Source: Caulobacter sp. 17J80-11 (lineage in GTDB: Bacteria; Pseudomonadota; Alphaproteobacteria; Caulobacterales; Caulobacteraceae). From it: DNA of 64,000 nt. The notes under the pieces are model-generated. The model was not told the origin of the DNA. It was given only the letters and a program-made list of their open reading frames with translations, and did no database searches. Made by a program: the position numbers and the translations under genes. This document shows, one piece after another, positions 17,626-25,493 of the stretch. The DNA lies in assembly GCF_014349105.1 (NCBI RefSeq), contig NZ_JACSJI010000005.1:168424-232423 (forward strand). Reading direction: 5' to 3'. Each line of letters begins with the position of its first letter. Position 1 is the first letter of the stretch.

Positions 17626-18276
17626 GCCTTCCCAGCCGGGCTCGAACGGCATGCGCTCGGCCCACAGGGCCTGCAGCTCGGGGAGGGCGTCCACTCGCCG
17701 CGCGACCGAGGCCAGCTTCGGGCAGGCTTCCTCGAACCAGCGGCGGCGCGGGTTCCAGCGCGAAACCACGGTCAGATAGACGTCCAGCAAGGACAGCTGT
17801 GGCCCGAAGACGAACGGCGCGGGCTCGACCTGCGCCTCCATCACCTTCCAGCAGAACTTGATCCGCTCCAGGGCGCGCTCGCGCAGCTCGTGCTGAGCCG
17901 CCTCGCCGTCGACCATGCGGGCCGGGTCGTCGAGCAGGTAGTACATGGCGTAGATCGCCGCGGGGACGAACACCATCCAGCGCAGGTAGGCGCCCCGGTC
18001 GGGATGGTCCGGCGGCGGCGCCAGCCCGGCCTGCGGGTGCAGGTCGCCCAGCCAGATCAGGATGGCGGCGCTCTCGGTCATCACCTCGCCCTGCGGGGTG
18101 ATCAGCACCGGCAACTGCTCCATCGCGTTGACCGGGCGCACCGCCTCGCGTCCGGCCTGCGTCCAGGTCGGGGCCTCGGCCACGATTACGTAAGGGCGAC
18201 CCAGCAGGGTCAGGGCCGCTTCGACCGCGACGGACCCGGAACCCTTGGCGCTGTAAAGCTTCAACGGCTCGGCCAT
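17623..18276 (-). CDS. Glutathione S-transferase
   Basis: A 217-aa GST. The start is the ATG giving MAEPLKLYSAKGSGS; the frame stays open further upstream but that part is not GST-like. The N-terminal thioredoxin fold includes LPVLITPQGEVMTESAAILIWL, where the cis-Pro and the ESAAI glutathione-gamma-Glu-binding segment are visible. The all-helical C-terminal domain includes PFVFGPQLSLLDVYLTVVSRW. It is divergent from nrdB, with a 119-bp gap. Substrate cannot be inferred. Confidence 0.9.
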   Translation of the reverse strand: MAEPLKLYSAKGSGSVAVEAALTLLGRPYVIVAEAPTWTQAGREAVRPVNAMEQLPVLITPQGEVMTESAAILIWLGDLHPQAGLAPPPDHPDRGAYLRWMVFVPAAIYAMYYLLDDPARMVDGEAAQHELRERALERIKFCWKVMEAQVEPAPFVFGPQLSLLDVYLTVVSRWNPRRRWFEEACPKLASVARRVDALPELQALWAERMPFEPGWEG

Positions 18277-18290
18277 CTGTCCACAGCCCC

Positions 18291-18306
18291 CTACTAGATG
18301 TTGATG
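18291..18306 (-). promoter_or_regulatory. Possible NrdR box upstream of nrdB
   Basis: Read leftward the sequence is catcaacatctagtag, which resembles the CAACATCTAGTG-like NrdR boxes I recall for alphaproteobacterial nrd genes. It lies about 90 bp upstream of nrdB. Only one box is seen, whereas NrdR sites usually come in pairs. Confidence 0.35.
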
Positions 18307-18378
18307 GTTGGCGGCGTGACACCACGAGCCGTAGCGGCCGGGTCCGGTCGGCGTTATCTCTAGCACGTCCCGCCGTAC

Positions 18379-18389
18379 GAATCGGATTC
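18379..18389. promoter_or_regulatory. Paired GANTC (CcrM) sites just upstream of nrdB
   Basis: GAATC (18379-18383) and GATTC (18385-18389) sit 7 to 17 bp before the nrdB ATG. GANTC is the CcrM methylation target in Caulobacterales and is used with GcrA for cell-cycle control of some promoters. Functional use here is inferred. Confidence 0.45.
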
Positions 18390-18395
18390 GCCGCC

Positions 18396-19436
18396 ATGAA
18401 CGCCCTGGTCACCGCCTCGACCCCTGGTCTGCTGACCCCGAGCTATTCGTACAAGCCGTTCCGCTATCCGTGGGCGTACGAGTTCTGGAAGCGCCAGCAG
18501 CAGGTCCACTGGCTGCCCGAAGAGGTGCCGCTGGGCGAGGACTGCAAGGACTGGGCGGCGAAGCTGAACGACGGCGAGCGCAACCTGCTCACCCAGATCT
18601 TCCGCTTCTTCACCCAGTCGGACGTGGAAGTCGCGGACAACTACATGGAACGCTACGGCCGGGTGTTCAAACCGACCGAAGTGAAGATGATGCTGTCGGC
18701 CTTCGCGAACATGGAGACCGTCCATATCGCGGCCTACGCCCTGCTGCTCGAAACCATCGGCATGCCCGAGGCCGAGTTCGGCGCCTTCATGGAATACGAG
18801 GCCATGAAGGCGAAGCACGACTACATGCAGACCTTCGGCATGGACACGCCGGCCGACATCGCCCGCACCCTGGCCATGTTCGGCGGCTTCACCGAAGGCC
18901 TGCAGCTGTTCGCGTCCTTCGCCATGCTGATGAACTTCCCGCGCTTCAACAAGATGAAGGGCATGGGCCAGATCGTCAGCTGGTCGGTGCGCGACGAGAG
19001 CCTGCACTGCGAAGGCATCATCAAGCTCTATCACGCCTTCAACAAGGAGACCGGCGCGGTCACCAAGTCGGTGGGCGACGACATCGTCGACATGTGCAAG
19101 ACCGTGGTCGGCCTTGAGGACCGGTTCATCGACCTGGCCTTCGAGCAGGGCCCGGTGCAGGGCATGACCCCGGACGACATCAAGGCCTACATCCGCTTCA
19201 TCGCCGACTGGCGCCTGCGTCAGCTGGAGCTGCCGGAAGTCTACGGCGTGAAGGAAAACCCGCTGCCCTGGCTGCAGTCGCTGCTGTCGGGCGTGGAGCA
19301 CGCCAACTTCTTCGAGGCGCGCGCCACCGAGTACTCCAAGGCCGCGACCAAGGGCCAATGGCACGGCGCCGAAGGCGTCTGGGGCGAGTTCGACAAGCTG
19401 ATGTCCAAGCGCGGCGATCAGGTTCCGGCGGAGTAA
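18396..19436 (+). CDS. nrdB: Ribonucleotide reductase class I beta subunit
   Basis: A 346-aa R2 protein that houses the di-iron/tyrosyl-radical cofactor used by NrdA to make deoxyribonucleotides. The METVHIAAY segment gives iron ligands Glu107 and His110 and radical Tyr114, the same ExxHxxxY spacing as in E. coli R2. Further ligands are Glu167 (GGFTEG), Glu201 and His204 (DESLH), with the first Asp in the QSDVEVAD region. It belongs to the shorter alphaproteobacterial group. nrdA is not adjacent. The upstream region has a possible NrdR box and two GANTC sites. Confidence 0.97.
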   Translation: MNALVTASTPGLLTPSYSYKPFRYPWAYEFWKRQQQVHWLPEEVPLGEDCKDWAAKLNDGERNLLTQIFRFFTQSDVEVADNYMERYGRVFKPTEVKMMLSAFANMETVHIAAYALLLETIGMPEAEFGAFMEYEAMKAKHDYMQTFGMDTPADIARTLAMFGGFTEGLQLFASFAMLMNFPRFNKMKGMGQIVSWSVRDESLHCEGIIKLYHAFNKETGAVTKSVGDDIVDMCKTVVGLEDRFIDLAFEQGPVQGMTPDDIKAYIRFIADWRLRQLELPEVYGVKENPLPWLQSLLSGVEHANFFEARATEYSKAATKGQWHGAEGVWGEFDKLMSKRGDQVPAE

Positions 19437-19520
19437 GTCTTGCGCGCCGGCGGCGCCGCAAGTTTCACCCGTGCGCGAAAGACACTAGGCTCCCCGGGAA
19501 TGCATCCGGGGGGCGTGCGC

Positions 19521-20822
19521 ATGGCGACGGCGGAACTCCAGCGAACGGCGGCGGAGAGCGGCGGGCTTCGGCGGCTGCGCTCGATCCTCGGCGGCTCGGC
19601 CGGCAATCTGGTCGAGTGGTACGACTGGTACGCCTACTCGGCCTTCGCCCTTTACTTCGCCGGGGTGTTCTTCCCCAAGGGCGACCAGACGGCTCAGCTT
19701 CTGAGCGCCGCGGCGGTGTTCGCCGTCGGCTTCCTCGCCCGGCCTGTCGGCGCCTGGCTGATGGGCCGCTACGCCGACCGGCGCGGGCGCAAGGCGTCGC
19801 TGACCCTGTCGGTGGCCTTGATGTGCCTGGGCTCGCTGATCATCGCCTTCTGCCCAGGTTATGCGAGCATCGGGGTGGCGGCGCCGGTGATCCTGACCCT
19901 CGCGCGGCTGGTGCAGGGCCTTAGTCTGGGCGGCGAGTACGGCACCAGCTCCACCTATCTCAGCGAAATGGCCGGCCGCGACCGGCGCGGCTTCTGGTCC
20001 AGCTTCCAGTACATGACGCTGATCTCCGGTCAGCTGACCGCGCTGGGCGTGCTGCTGGTCCTGCAGGCGATCCTGCCCAAGGCGGAGCTGGAAGCCTGGG
20101 GCTGGCGCGTGCCGTTCGTGATCGGCGGGCTGCTGGCCGTGTCGGTGTTCTGGCTGCGGCGGGGGATCGACGAGACCGACTCCTACAAGGCGGTCGAGAC
20201 CAAGGAGCGGGGCCGCACGCGCTGGCTGTGGCTGCGTCACCCGAAGGAGAGCCTGACGGTGATCGGCCTGACCGCCGGCGGCACCCTGTCGTTCTACACC
20301 TTCACGATCTACGCCCAGAAGTTCCTCGCCAACACCGCGGGCTTCAGCAAGGAGCAGGCGAGCCAGATCAGCGCCGCGGCCCTGCTGGTCATGATGCTGA
20401 TCCAGCCGCTGGTCGGCGCGATCTCCGACAAGGTCGGCCGCCGGCCCGTGCTGATCGCCTTCGGGGTGCTGGGCACGCTGTTCACCTGGCCGATCCTGCG
20501 CGCGTTGGGCGGCGCGAGCGACCCGATGGCGGCCTTCTTCCTGCTCGTGGCCGCGCTGGGGATCACCTCGGGCTACACGGCGGTGAACGCGGTGGTGAAG
20601 GCCGAGATGTTCCCGACCGAGATCCGGGCGCTGGGCGTGGCCCTGCCCTACGCCATCTCCAACGCCCTGTTCGGCGGCACGGCCGAGTACGTCGCCCTGT
20701 GGTTCAAGCAGGCCGGCCACGAGACCTGGTTCTACGGCTACGTCACCGGCATGATCGCCCTGTCGCTGCTCGTCTATGTCGGAATGCGCGACACCAAGAA
20801 GCACAGCCGGATCGTGGAGTAG
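19521..20822 (+). CDS. MFS transporter of the metabolite:H+ symporter (KgtP-like) family
   Basis: A 433-aa protein with about 12 membrane segments. It shows the sugar-porter-like signature region GRYADRRGRKASL after TM2, RLVQGLSLGGEYG in TM4 and DKVGRRPVL between TM8 and TM9. The N-terminal GNLVEWYDWYAYSAFALYF is typical of the KgtP/ProP/citrate subgroup that imports dicarboxylates, tricarboxylates or osmolytes with protons. I chose ATG 19521, which has GGGGGG 8 to 13 nt upstream; the frame is open from 19440. The substrate is likely an organic acid, but this is inference. Confidence 0.85.
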   Translation: MATAELQRTAAESGGLRRLRSILGGSAGNLVEWYDWYAYSAFALYFAGVFFPKGDQTAQLLSAAAVFAVGFLARPVGAWLMGRYADRRGRKASLTLSVALMCLGSLIIAFCPGYASIGVAAPVILTLARLVQGLSLGGEYGTSSTYLSEMAGRDRRGFWSSFQYMTLISGQLTALGVLLVLQAILPKAELEAWGWRVPFVIGGLLAVSVFWLRRGIDETDSYKAVETKERGRTRWLWLRHPKESLTVIGLTAGGTLSFYTFTIYAQKFLANTAGFSKEQASQISAAALLVMMLIQPLVGAISDKVGRRPVLIAFGVLGTLFTWPILRALGGASDPMAAFFLLVAALGITSGYTAVNAVVKAEMFPTEIRALGVALPYAISNALFGGTAEYVALWFKQAGHETWFYGYVTGMIALSLLVYVGMRDTKKHSRIVE

Positions 20823-20826
20823 GGGC

Positions 20827-21669
20827 GTGGCGAAGTCCGTGCGGGGCGGGATCCTGAAATTCGTGGCGATCGGCGCGGCGGTGGTCGCGCTCGCCTACCT
20901 CGGCGTCTGCGGCTGGTTCTATGCGAACCAGCGCTCGCTGGCCTACTTCCCCGACCGGCATGACGTCGCGCCGGCCGAGGTCGGTCTGACCGACTTCCAG
21001 AAGGTGGCGATCGCCACGCCGGACGGCGAGACGCTGGTCGGCTGGTGGAAGCCGCCGGCGCCGGCGAAGGGCGTGGTGCTCTATCTCCACGGCAACGGCT
21101 ACAATCTCAGCACCCGCGCCGAGCGGCTGCGCGATCTGGCCGAGGCCGGCTTCGGCGTGCTGGCCATCGACTGGCGCGGCTACGGCGGCTCCACAGGCGC
21201 GCCTAGCGAGACCGGCCTGCTGACCGACGCGCGCGCCGCCTACGACTGGGCCGCCGGCCACGCGCAGGGCTCGAAGATCGCCCTGTTCGGAGAGAGCCTG
21301 GGCACCGGCGTCGCGGTCCACCTGGCCGGCGAGCGGCCGGCGGCGGGCCTGGTGCTGGATTCGCCCTACGCCTCGATCGTCGGCGTGGCGGAAACCTACT
21401 ACCCGTTCCTGCCCAGCCGCTGGCTGCTGAAGGACCAGTATCGCAGCGAGGAATGGATCGGGCGGGTGAGGGCGCCGGTGTTCATCGTCCACTGCGACGC
21501 CGACCAGCAGATCCCGCTGGCCCAGGCCCGGCGGCTGTACCGCGCGGCCGGCGAGCCCAAGGAGATGGTGGTGCGGCGGGGCTGTGCGCACATCAAGACC
21601 TGGGATGGCGCGGCCAAGGCGCACATGCTGGAGCTGTTCGGCCGCTGGACGGCGCAGCCGGCGGGCTGA
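20827..21669 (+). CDS. Membrane-anchored alpha/beta hydrolase (ABHD13/Bem46-like)
   Basis: A 280-aa protein with one N-terminal membrane segment (about residues 9-30) and an alpha/beta-hydrolase domain. HGNGYN carries the oxyanion region, the nucleophile elbow is GESLGTG, the acid is in VHCDADQQIP and the His in GCAHIKTW. The GTG start is preceded by GGAGTAGGGG and lies 4 bp after the MFS stop, so the two are probably co-transcribed. The catalytic domain could face either side of the membrane. Its TGA stop directly abuts the stop of the convergent gene. Confidence 0.82.
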   Translation: MAKSVRGGILKFVAIGAAVVALAYLGVCGWFYANQRSLAYFPDRHDVAPAEVGLTDFQKVAIATPDGETLVGWWKPPAPAKGVVLYLHGNGYNLSTRAERLRDLAEAGFGVLAIDWRGYGGSTGAPSETGLLTDARAAYDWAAGHAQGSKIALFGESLGTGVAVHLAGERPAAGLVLDSPYASIVGVAETYYPFLPSRWLLKDQYRSEEWIGRVRAPVFIVHCDADQQIPLAQARRLYRAAGEPKEMVVRRGCAHIKTWDGAAKAHMLELFGRWTAQPAG

Positions 21670-22899
21670 TCAGGCGCGCCCGGCTGTCGGGCCGTAGCCT
21701 TCAAACGGGCGCTCGTCGTCGTCCTTGACCGGGACCGGCTCGAACCCGTCGTCGAAGTTGCGCGGCTCGGGCCGGAATTCGTAAAGCGCGGACGGCCGGC
21801 GCAGGACCTCGGCGTGGCGCGGGCGCGCCAGCTGCTCCAGCCGCCCGAACACCTTCTCCGCGAAAGCGCAAAGCGTGCGCGCGTAGAGGTCCGGGCGCTC
21901 CAGCGGGCCGGCGTGACCGACCTCCTCCAGCAGCACGTACTCCCCGTCGGGCAGGGCCTCGGCCAAGGCGCGCACCTCGTCGGGGCGCGCGACCACGTCG
22001 TAGCCGCCCGCCACCGCCAGGGCCGGCGTGGTCAGTCGCGCCAGTCCGCTGCTCAGGTCCGCGTCACGGAGCGCGAGCGCGCCCTTGGCCTGCACCCAGG
22101 GCGAGGTCTCGGCCGTTTGCCGAGCGGCCGCGTCGGCCGCTTCGCGCGAGGGCGCCTGGCCGAGCGCCGTCGAACGGGCGGCCAGATGCAGGGCGCCGTT
22201 CAGATAGCCGGCCCAGTTCATCGCCTGCACGACCGGCGCGAGCATCATGTCGGCCCGCACCATCGCGCCGGTGGCGGGCGGGGCGGTGGTCGGGTTGAGC
22301 AGGGCGACGCCCGCCACCTCGGCGCCCAGGGTGCGGGCGTGGTCGCGGCAGTAGGCCAGGACGGCGGCGGCGCCGGTCGACCAGCCGACCAGCAGGGCCG
22401 GGCGGCCGTCCAGCAGCTTGAGCACGGCGGCCAGGTCGGCGGCGGCCCGGTCGAGGCCGTAGATCTCGTCGTAAGGGCGCTCGGAGCGGCCCAGGCCCGG
22501 CTGGTCCCAGACCACCACCTGCCACTGTCCCGCGAGCGCCGACACCGTCGGCGACCAGATCGTGCGGTCGGTCTCGAAGCCCTGCACCAGCACGATCGGC
22601 CAGCCGTCGGCCGGCCCGTAACGCTCGACATGAAGGTGGGCGCCCCCGGCCCCGACCACGTTGTCCGGTCGGCCTTCGGGCGCGTCGGCCTGGGGCGCGG
22701 CCTTGGGGAACATGGCCAGGATGGGCCCGCGGCCGAACAGCGACACGCCGACCATCACCGCCCCCAGCACCATCCAGCCGGCGGTTCGGGGCAACGCGTG
22801 CAGGCCGTCGGCGAGGAGCCAAAGGCCCGTCACCAGCACGGCCAGCGACAAGGCGGCGGCCGCGCGGTTCAGCACATACGGCAGAGGCGTGCCGGCCAT
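21670..22899 (-). CDS. Alpha/beta-fold hydrolase with two N-terminal membrane helices
   Basis: A 409-aa protein. Two hydrophobic helices (about 12-30 and 40-62) anchor an alpha/beta-hydrolase domain starting near residue 85. Visible landmarks are VLVQGFETDRTIW, VVVWDQPGLGRS, the nucleophile elbow GWSTGAAA, YDVVARPDE for the acid, and His in EEVGHAGPLERP. The last 50 residues are charged and Pro-rich. The gene is convergent with the preceding hydrolase with zero spacing (TGATCA holds both stops) and divergent from amn. No substrate can be named. Confidence 0.8.
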   Translation of the reverse strand: MAGTPLPYVLNRAAAALSLAVLVTGLWLLADGLHALPRTAGWMVLGAVMVGVSLFGRGPILAMFPKAAPQADAPEGRPDNVVGAGGAHLHVERYGPADGWPIVLVQGFETDRTIWSPTVSALAGQWQVVVWDQPGLGRSERPYDEIYGLDRAAADLAAVLKLLDGRPALLVGWSTGAAAVLAYCRDHARTLGAEVAGVALLNPTTAPPATGAMVRADMMLAPVVQAMNWAGYLNGALHLAARSTALGQAPSREAADAAARQTAETSPWVQAKGALALRDADLSSGLARLTTPALAVAGGYDVVARPDEVRALAEALPDGEYVLLEEVGHAGPLERPDLYARTLCAFAEKVFGRLEQLARPRHAEVLRRPSALYEFRPEPRNFDDGFEPVPVKDDDERPFEGYGPTAGRA

Positions 22900-23030
22900 C
22901 GGTCCGGACTCCTGCTAAGCTTCTCTACGCGCAACGGTTGAAACGGCTCGGAGCGGTAGTGGTTCCCAAACCGCCCAGCTGGACTGAAAAACGGATTCCC
23001 CTTGTCGCGAACGCGCTCTAGTCTCCGACA

Positions 23031-24479
23031 ATGTCGGACTACTCACACGCGAAGGCGGCGGTGGACCGCCTGCAGGACCATTACGCCCGCTCCGTCGACG
23101 CGCTGAGATCAGCGCTTAGGGCCTATCTCGATCGCGGCGAGCGCCCCGATCCGGCCGCCCGGGCCGCCGGCGTGTTCTCGTATCCGGAATTGCGCATCGC
23201 CTATGCGGCCGAAACCGCCGGCCCCCGGCTGAACCGGGCCTATGCGCGGCTGAACAAGCCCGGGGTCTACGCCTCCACCGTCACCCGGCCGGAGCTGTTC
23301 CGCGAGTATCTGATGGAGCAGTTGAGCCTGCTGGAGCGCGACTACGACGTCTCCTTCGAGGTCGGGCGTTCGCTTCAGGAAATCCCCTACCCCTACGTGC
23401 TGGACGGCGGCGACGTCGCCCTGGATGGGGCGATCACCTCGGATCTGGCGCGCTGGTTCCCGACCACCGAGCTCGCCCACATCGGCGACGAGGTGGCCGA
23501 CGGAATCTGGTTCCCCGCGCCCGACGAGCCGCGGCCGCTGGCCCTGTTCGACGGCCTTCGCACCGACTTCTCGCTCGCGCGCCTGCGCCACTACACCGGG
23601 ACGCCGCCCGAGCACGTCCAGCAATACGTGCTGTTCACCAACTACCACCGCTACGTCGACGAGTTCGTGCGCTGGGCCTGCGCGCGGCTGGCCGAGGGCG
23701 GGCCGTACGAGGCCTTGTCCGGGGCGGGGGGCGTGATGGTCACGGCCGAGACGGCCGATCCGGAGCGGGTCGTGGCCGAGGGCGCGTGGCGGCGCCACCA
23801 GATGCCGGCCTGGCACCTGATGGCGCCCGGCGGACGCGGCGTCACCCTGGTCAACATCGGGGTGGGGCCCTCCAACGCCAAGACCATCACCGACCACCTG
23901 GCGGTGCTGCGCCCCCAGGCCTGGCTGATGATCGGCCACTGCGGCGGCCTGCGCCCCAGCCAGATCATCGGCGACTACGTGCTGGCCCACGCCTATCTGC
24001 GCGACGACCACGTGATGGACGACATCCTGCCCGTGGAGATCCCCATCCCGCCGATCGCCGAGGTGCAGCAGGCCCTGCAGGGCGCGGCCGAGATCGTCAC
24101 CGGCGAGGACCGCGACACCCTCAAGCGGCGGCTGCGCACCGGCACGGTGGTCACCACCGACGACCGCAACTGGGAGCTCCGCTACTCGCTGTCGGCCCTG
24201 CGCTTCTCGCAGTCGCGGGCGGTGGCCATCGACATGGAGTCGGCGACCATCGCCGCCCAGGGCTATCGTTTCCGCGTGCCCTACGGGACCCTGCTGTGCG
24301 TGTCGGACAAGCCGTTGCACGGGGAGATCAAGCTGCCCGGGCAGGCCAACCGCTTCTATGAGCGGGCGATTTCCGAGCACATTCAGATCGGCATCGCCAC
24401 CGTCGACCTGCTGCGCCAGGAGGGCTCGCGCCTGCATTCGCGCAAGCTGCGCGCCTTTGACGAGCCGCCGTTCCGCTGA
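23031..24479 (+). CDS. amn: AMP nucleosidase
   Basis: A 482-aa protein matching AMP nucleosidase (EC 3.2.2.4), which splits AMP into adenine and ribose 5-phosphate. The N-terminal regulatory domain includes NKPGVYASTVTRPELF and YLMEQLSLLERDYDV. The C-terminal nucleoside-phosphorylase-like domain includes NIGVGPSNAKTITDHLAVLRP, IGHCGGLRPSQ, the Glu-containing AIDMESATIAAQG and LCVSDKPLHGEIK. Full length. The divergent gap to the hydrolase gene is 131 bp and ends in GC-rich sequence with no obvious consensus promoter. Confidence 0.95.
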   Translation: MSDYSHAKAAVDRLQDHYARSVDALRSALRAYLDRGERPDPAARAAGVFSYPELRIAYAAETAGPRLNRAYARLNKPGVYASTVTRPELFREYLMEQLSLLERDYDVSFEVGRSLQEIPYPYVLDGGDVALDGAITSDLARWFPTTELAHIGDEVADGIWFPAPDEPRPLALFDGLRTDFSLARLRHYTGTPPEHVQQYVLFTNYHRYVDEFVRWACARLAEGGPYEALSGAGGVMVTAETADPERVVAEGAWRRHQMPAWHLMAPGGRGVTLVNIGVGPSNAKTITDHLAVLRPQAWLMIGHCGGLRPSQIIGDYVLAHAYLRDDHVMDDILPVEIPIPPIAEVQQALQGAAEIVTGEDRDTLKRRLRTGTVVTTDDRNWELRYSLSALRFSQSRAVAIDMESATIAAQGYRFRVPYGTLLCVSDKPLHGEIKLPGQANRFYERAISEHIQIGIATVDLLRQEGSRLHSRKLRAFDEPPFR

Positions 24480-24492
24480 CCGGCGACAAATG

Positions 24493-24509
24493 ACTTTACA
24501 TTGCAAAGT
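24493..24509. promoter_or_regulatory. 17-bp palindromic operator candidate overlapping a promoter
   Basis: ACTTTACA-T-TGCAAAGT is an inverted repeat with 7 of 8 arm positions matching. It overlaps TTTACA (24495-24500), a possible -35, with TACTCC 17 nt downstream as a possible -10. The following operon encodes a small winged-helix regulator, so autoregulation is a reasonable guess. Confidence 0.5.
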
Positions 24510-24545
24510 GCTTGAGCTACTCCTCGCGACAAGGGGAGAGCATCC

Positions 24546-25172
24546 ATGACCGACGACCAGATCCAGACCATCCGCGACGACATCGCCTTCATGAAGGCGA
24601 TGGCCGAGGAGGGCCGCCGCGCGCCCCTGCTGGGCGGCGCCATCCTGGCCAACGCCGGCGCGATCTTCGCGGGGGCCAGCGTCGCCAACTGGGCGATCGG
24701 GACCGGCCGACTGGCCGTCGGGCCGATGGGCTACTTCGTGGTCTGGGGCTTCGCCATGGTCGCCTTCGTGGTCGCCCTGGTCGTGCTGACCCGGCGCGTG
24801 AAGCGCCAGCCGGGCGCCTCGACTCCGGCCAATCGCGCCTTCGGTACGGCCTGGTCGGCCGCCGGCTTTGCGATCTTCGCACTGTGGGTCGCGCTCATGG
24901 TCGCCGACTGGCGGCTGCAGACGCACCTCGTCTGGATGCTGTTCCCGTCGATGATCCTGGCGCTCTACGGCCTGGGCTGGAGCGTCTCGGCGGCGATGAG
25001 CGGCCAGAAGTGGCTGAACGTCGTGGCGATCGGCGCCTTCGTGGGCGCGCCGGCCCTGGCCTGGTTCGCCGGCGAGCCCGAGCAGTACCTCGCCTACGCC
25101 GCCGCGCTGCTGCTCCTGGCGGCCGTCCCCGGCATGCTGCTGATGCGCAAAGAACCCTCCGATATCGTGTGA
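24546..25172 (+). CDS. Multi-spanning inner-membrane protein of unknown function
   Basis: A 208-aa protein with a charged amphipathic N-terminus (MTDDQIQTIRDDIAFMKAMAEEGRR) followed by about six hydrophobic segments (near 28-47, 58-80, 98-117, 126-145, 152-172 and 178-196). No motif that I recognise. A clear Shine-Dalgarno (AGGGGAGAG) precedes it. The downstream winged-helix gene starts at or near its stop, so the two form an operon. Such pairs often consist of a regulator and the membrane protein it controls. Confidence 0.75.
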   Translation: MTDDQIQTIRDDIAFMKAMAEEGRRAPLLGGAILANAGAIFAGASVANWAIGTGRLAVGPMGYFVVWGFAMVAFVVALVVLTRRVKRQPGASTPANRAFGTAWSAAGFAIFALWVALMVADWRLQTHLVWMLFPSMILALYGLGWSVSAAMSGQKWLNVVAIGAFVGAPALAWFAGEPEQYLAYAAALLLLAAVPGMLLMRKEPSDIV

Positions 25173-25177
25173 GCGCC

Positions 25178-25480
25178 ATGGACGGGTTCGACATCGACGA
25201 CATCGACGAGGTGATCCACGGCCGGGTGCGGCTCGGGATCATGGCCTTCCTGGCGGGCGCGGAGACGGCCGACTTCAACGAGCTGAAGGCCAAGCTGCAG
25301 GTCACCGACGGCAACCTCTCGGTCCACCTGCGCAAGCTGGAGGAGGCGGGCTACGTCGTGATCGACAAGAGCTTCGCCGGCCGCAAGCCGCTGACCCGCG
25401 CCATGCTGACCGACACCGGCCGGACCGCCTTCGTGAAGTACCTCGAGGCCATGAGCCGGCTGGTCTCCGAGCAGCGCTGA
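25178..25480 (+). CDS. Small winged-helix transcriptional regulator (MarR/ArsR-like fold)
   Basis: A 100-aa protein with a single winged-helix domain: IDEVIHGRVRLGIMAFLAG, FNELKAKLQVTDGNLSVHLRKLEEAGYVVIDKSFAGRKP for the recognition helix and wing, and RTAFVKYLEAM as the dimerising C-terminal helix. It resembles the HTH_34-type one-domain regulators. I list ATG 25178; GTG 25169, which overlaps the previous stop by 4 bp, is an equally possible start. Likely binds the palindrome at 24493-24509, by inference from its position. Confidence 0.8.
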   Translation: MDGFDIDDIDEVIHGRVRLGIMAFLAGAETADFNELKAKLQVTDGNLSVHLRKLEEAGYVVIDKSFAGRKPLTRAMLTDTGRTAFVKYLEAMSRLVSEQR

Positions 25481-25493
25481 GGCCGGCGTCGGC

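Noticed and set aside
22900..23030. A TTGTCGC...CTCTAGTC pair that looks like a Caulobacter housekeeping promoter before amn
   Set aside because: The spacer is only about 9-10 nt, too short for a sigma-70-type promoter.
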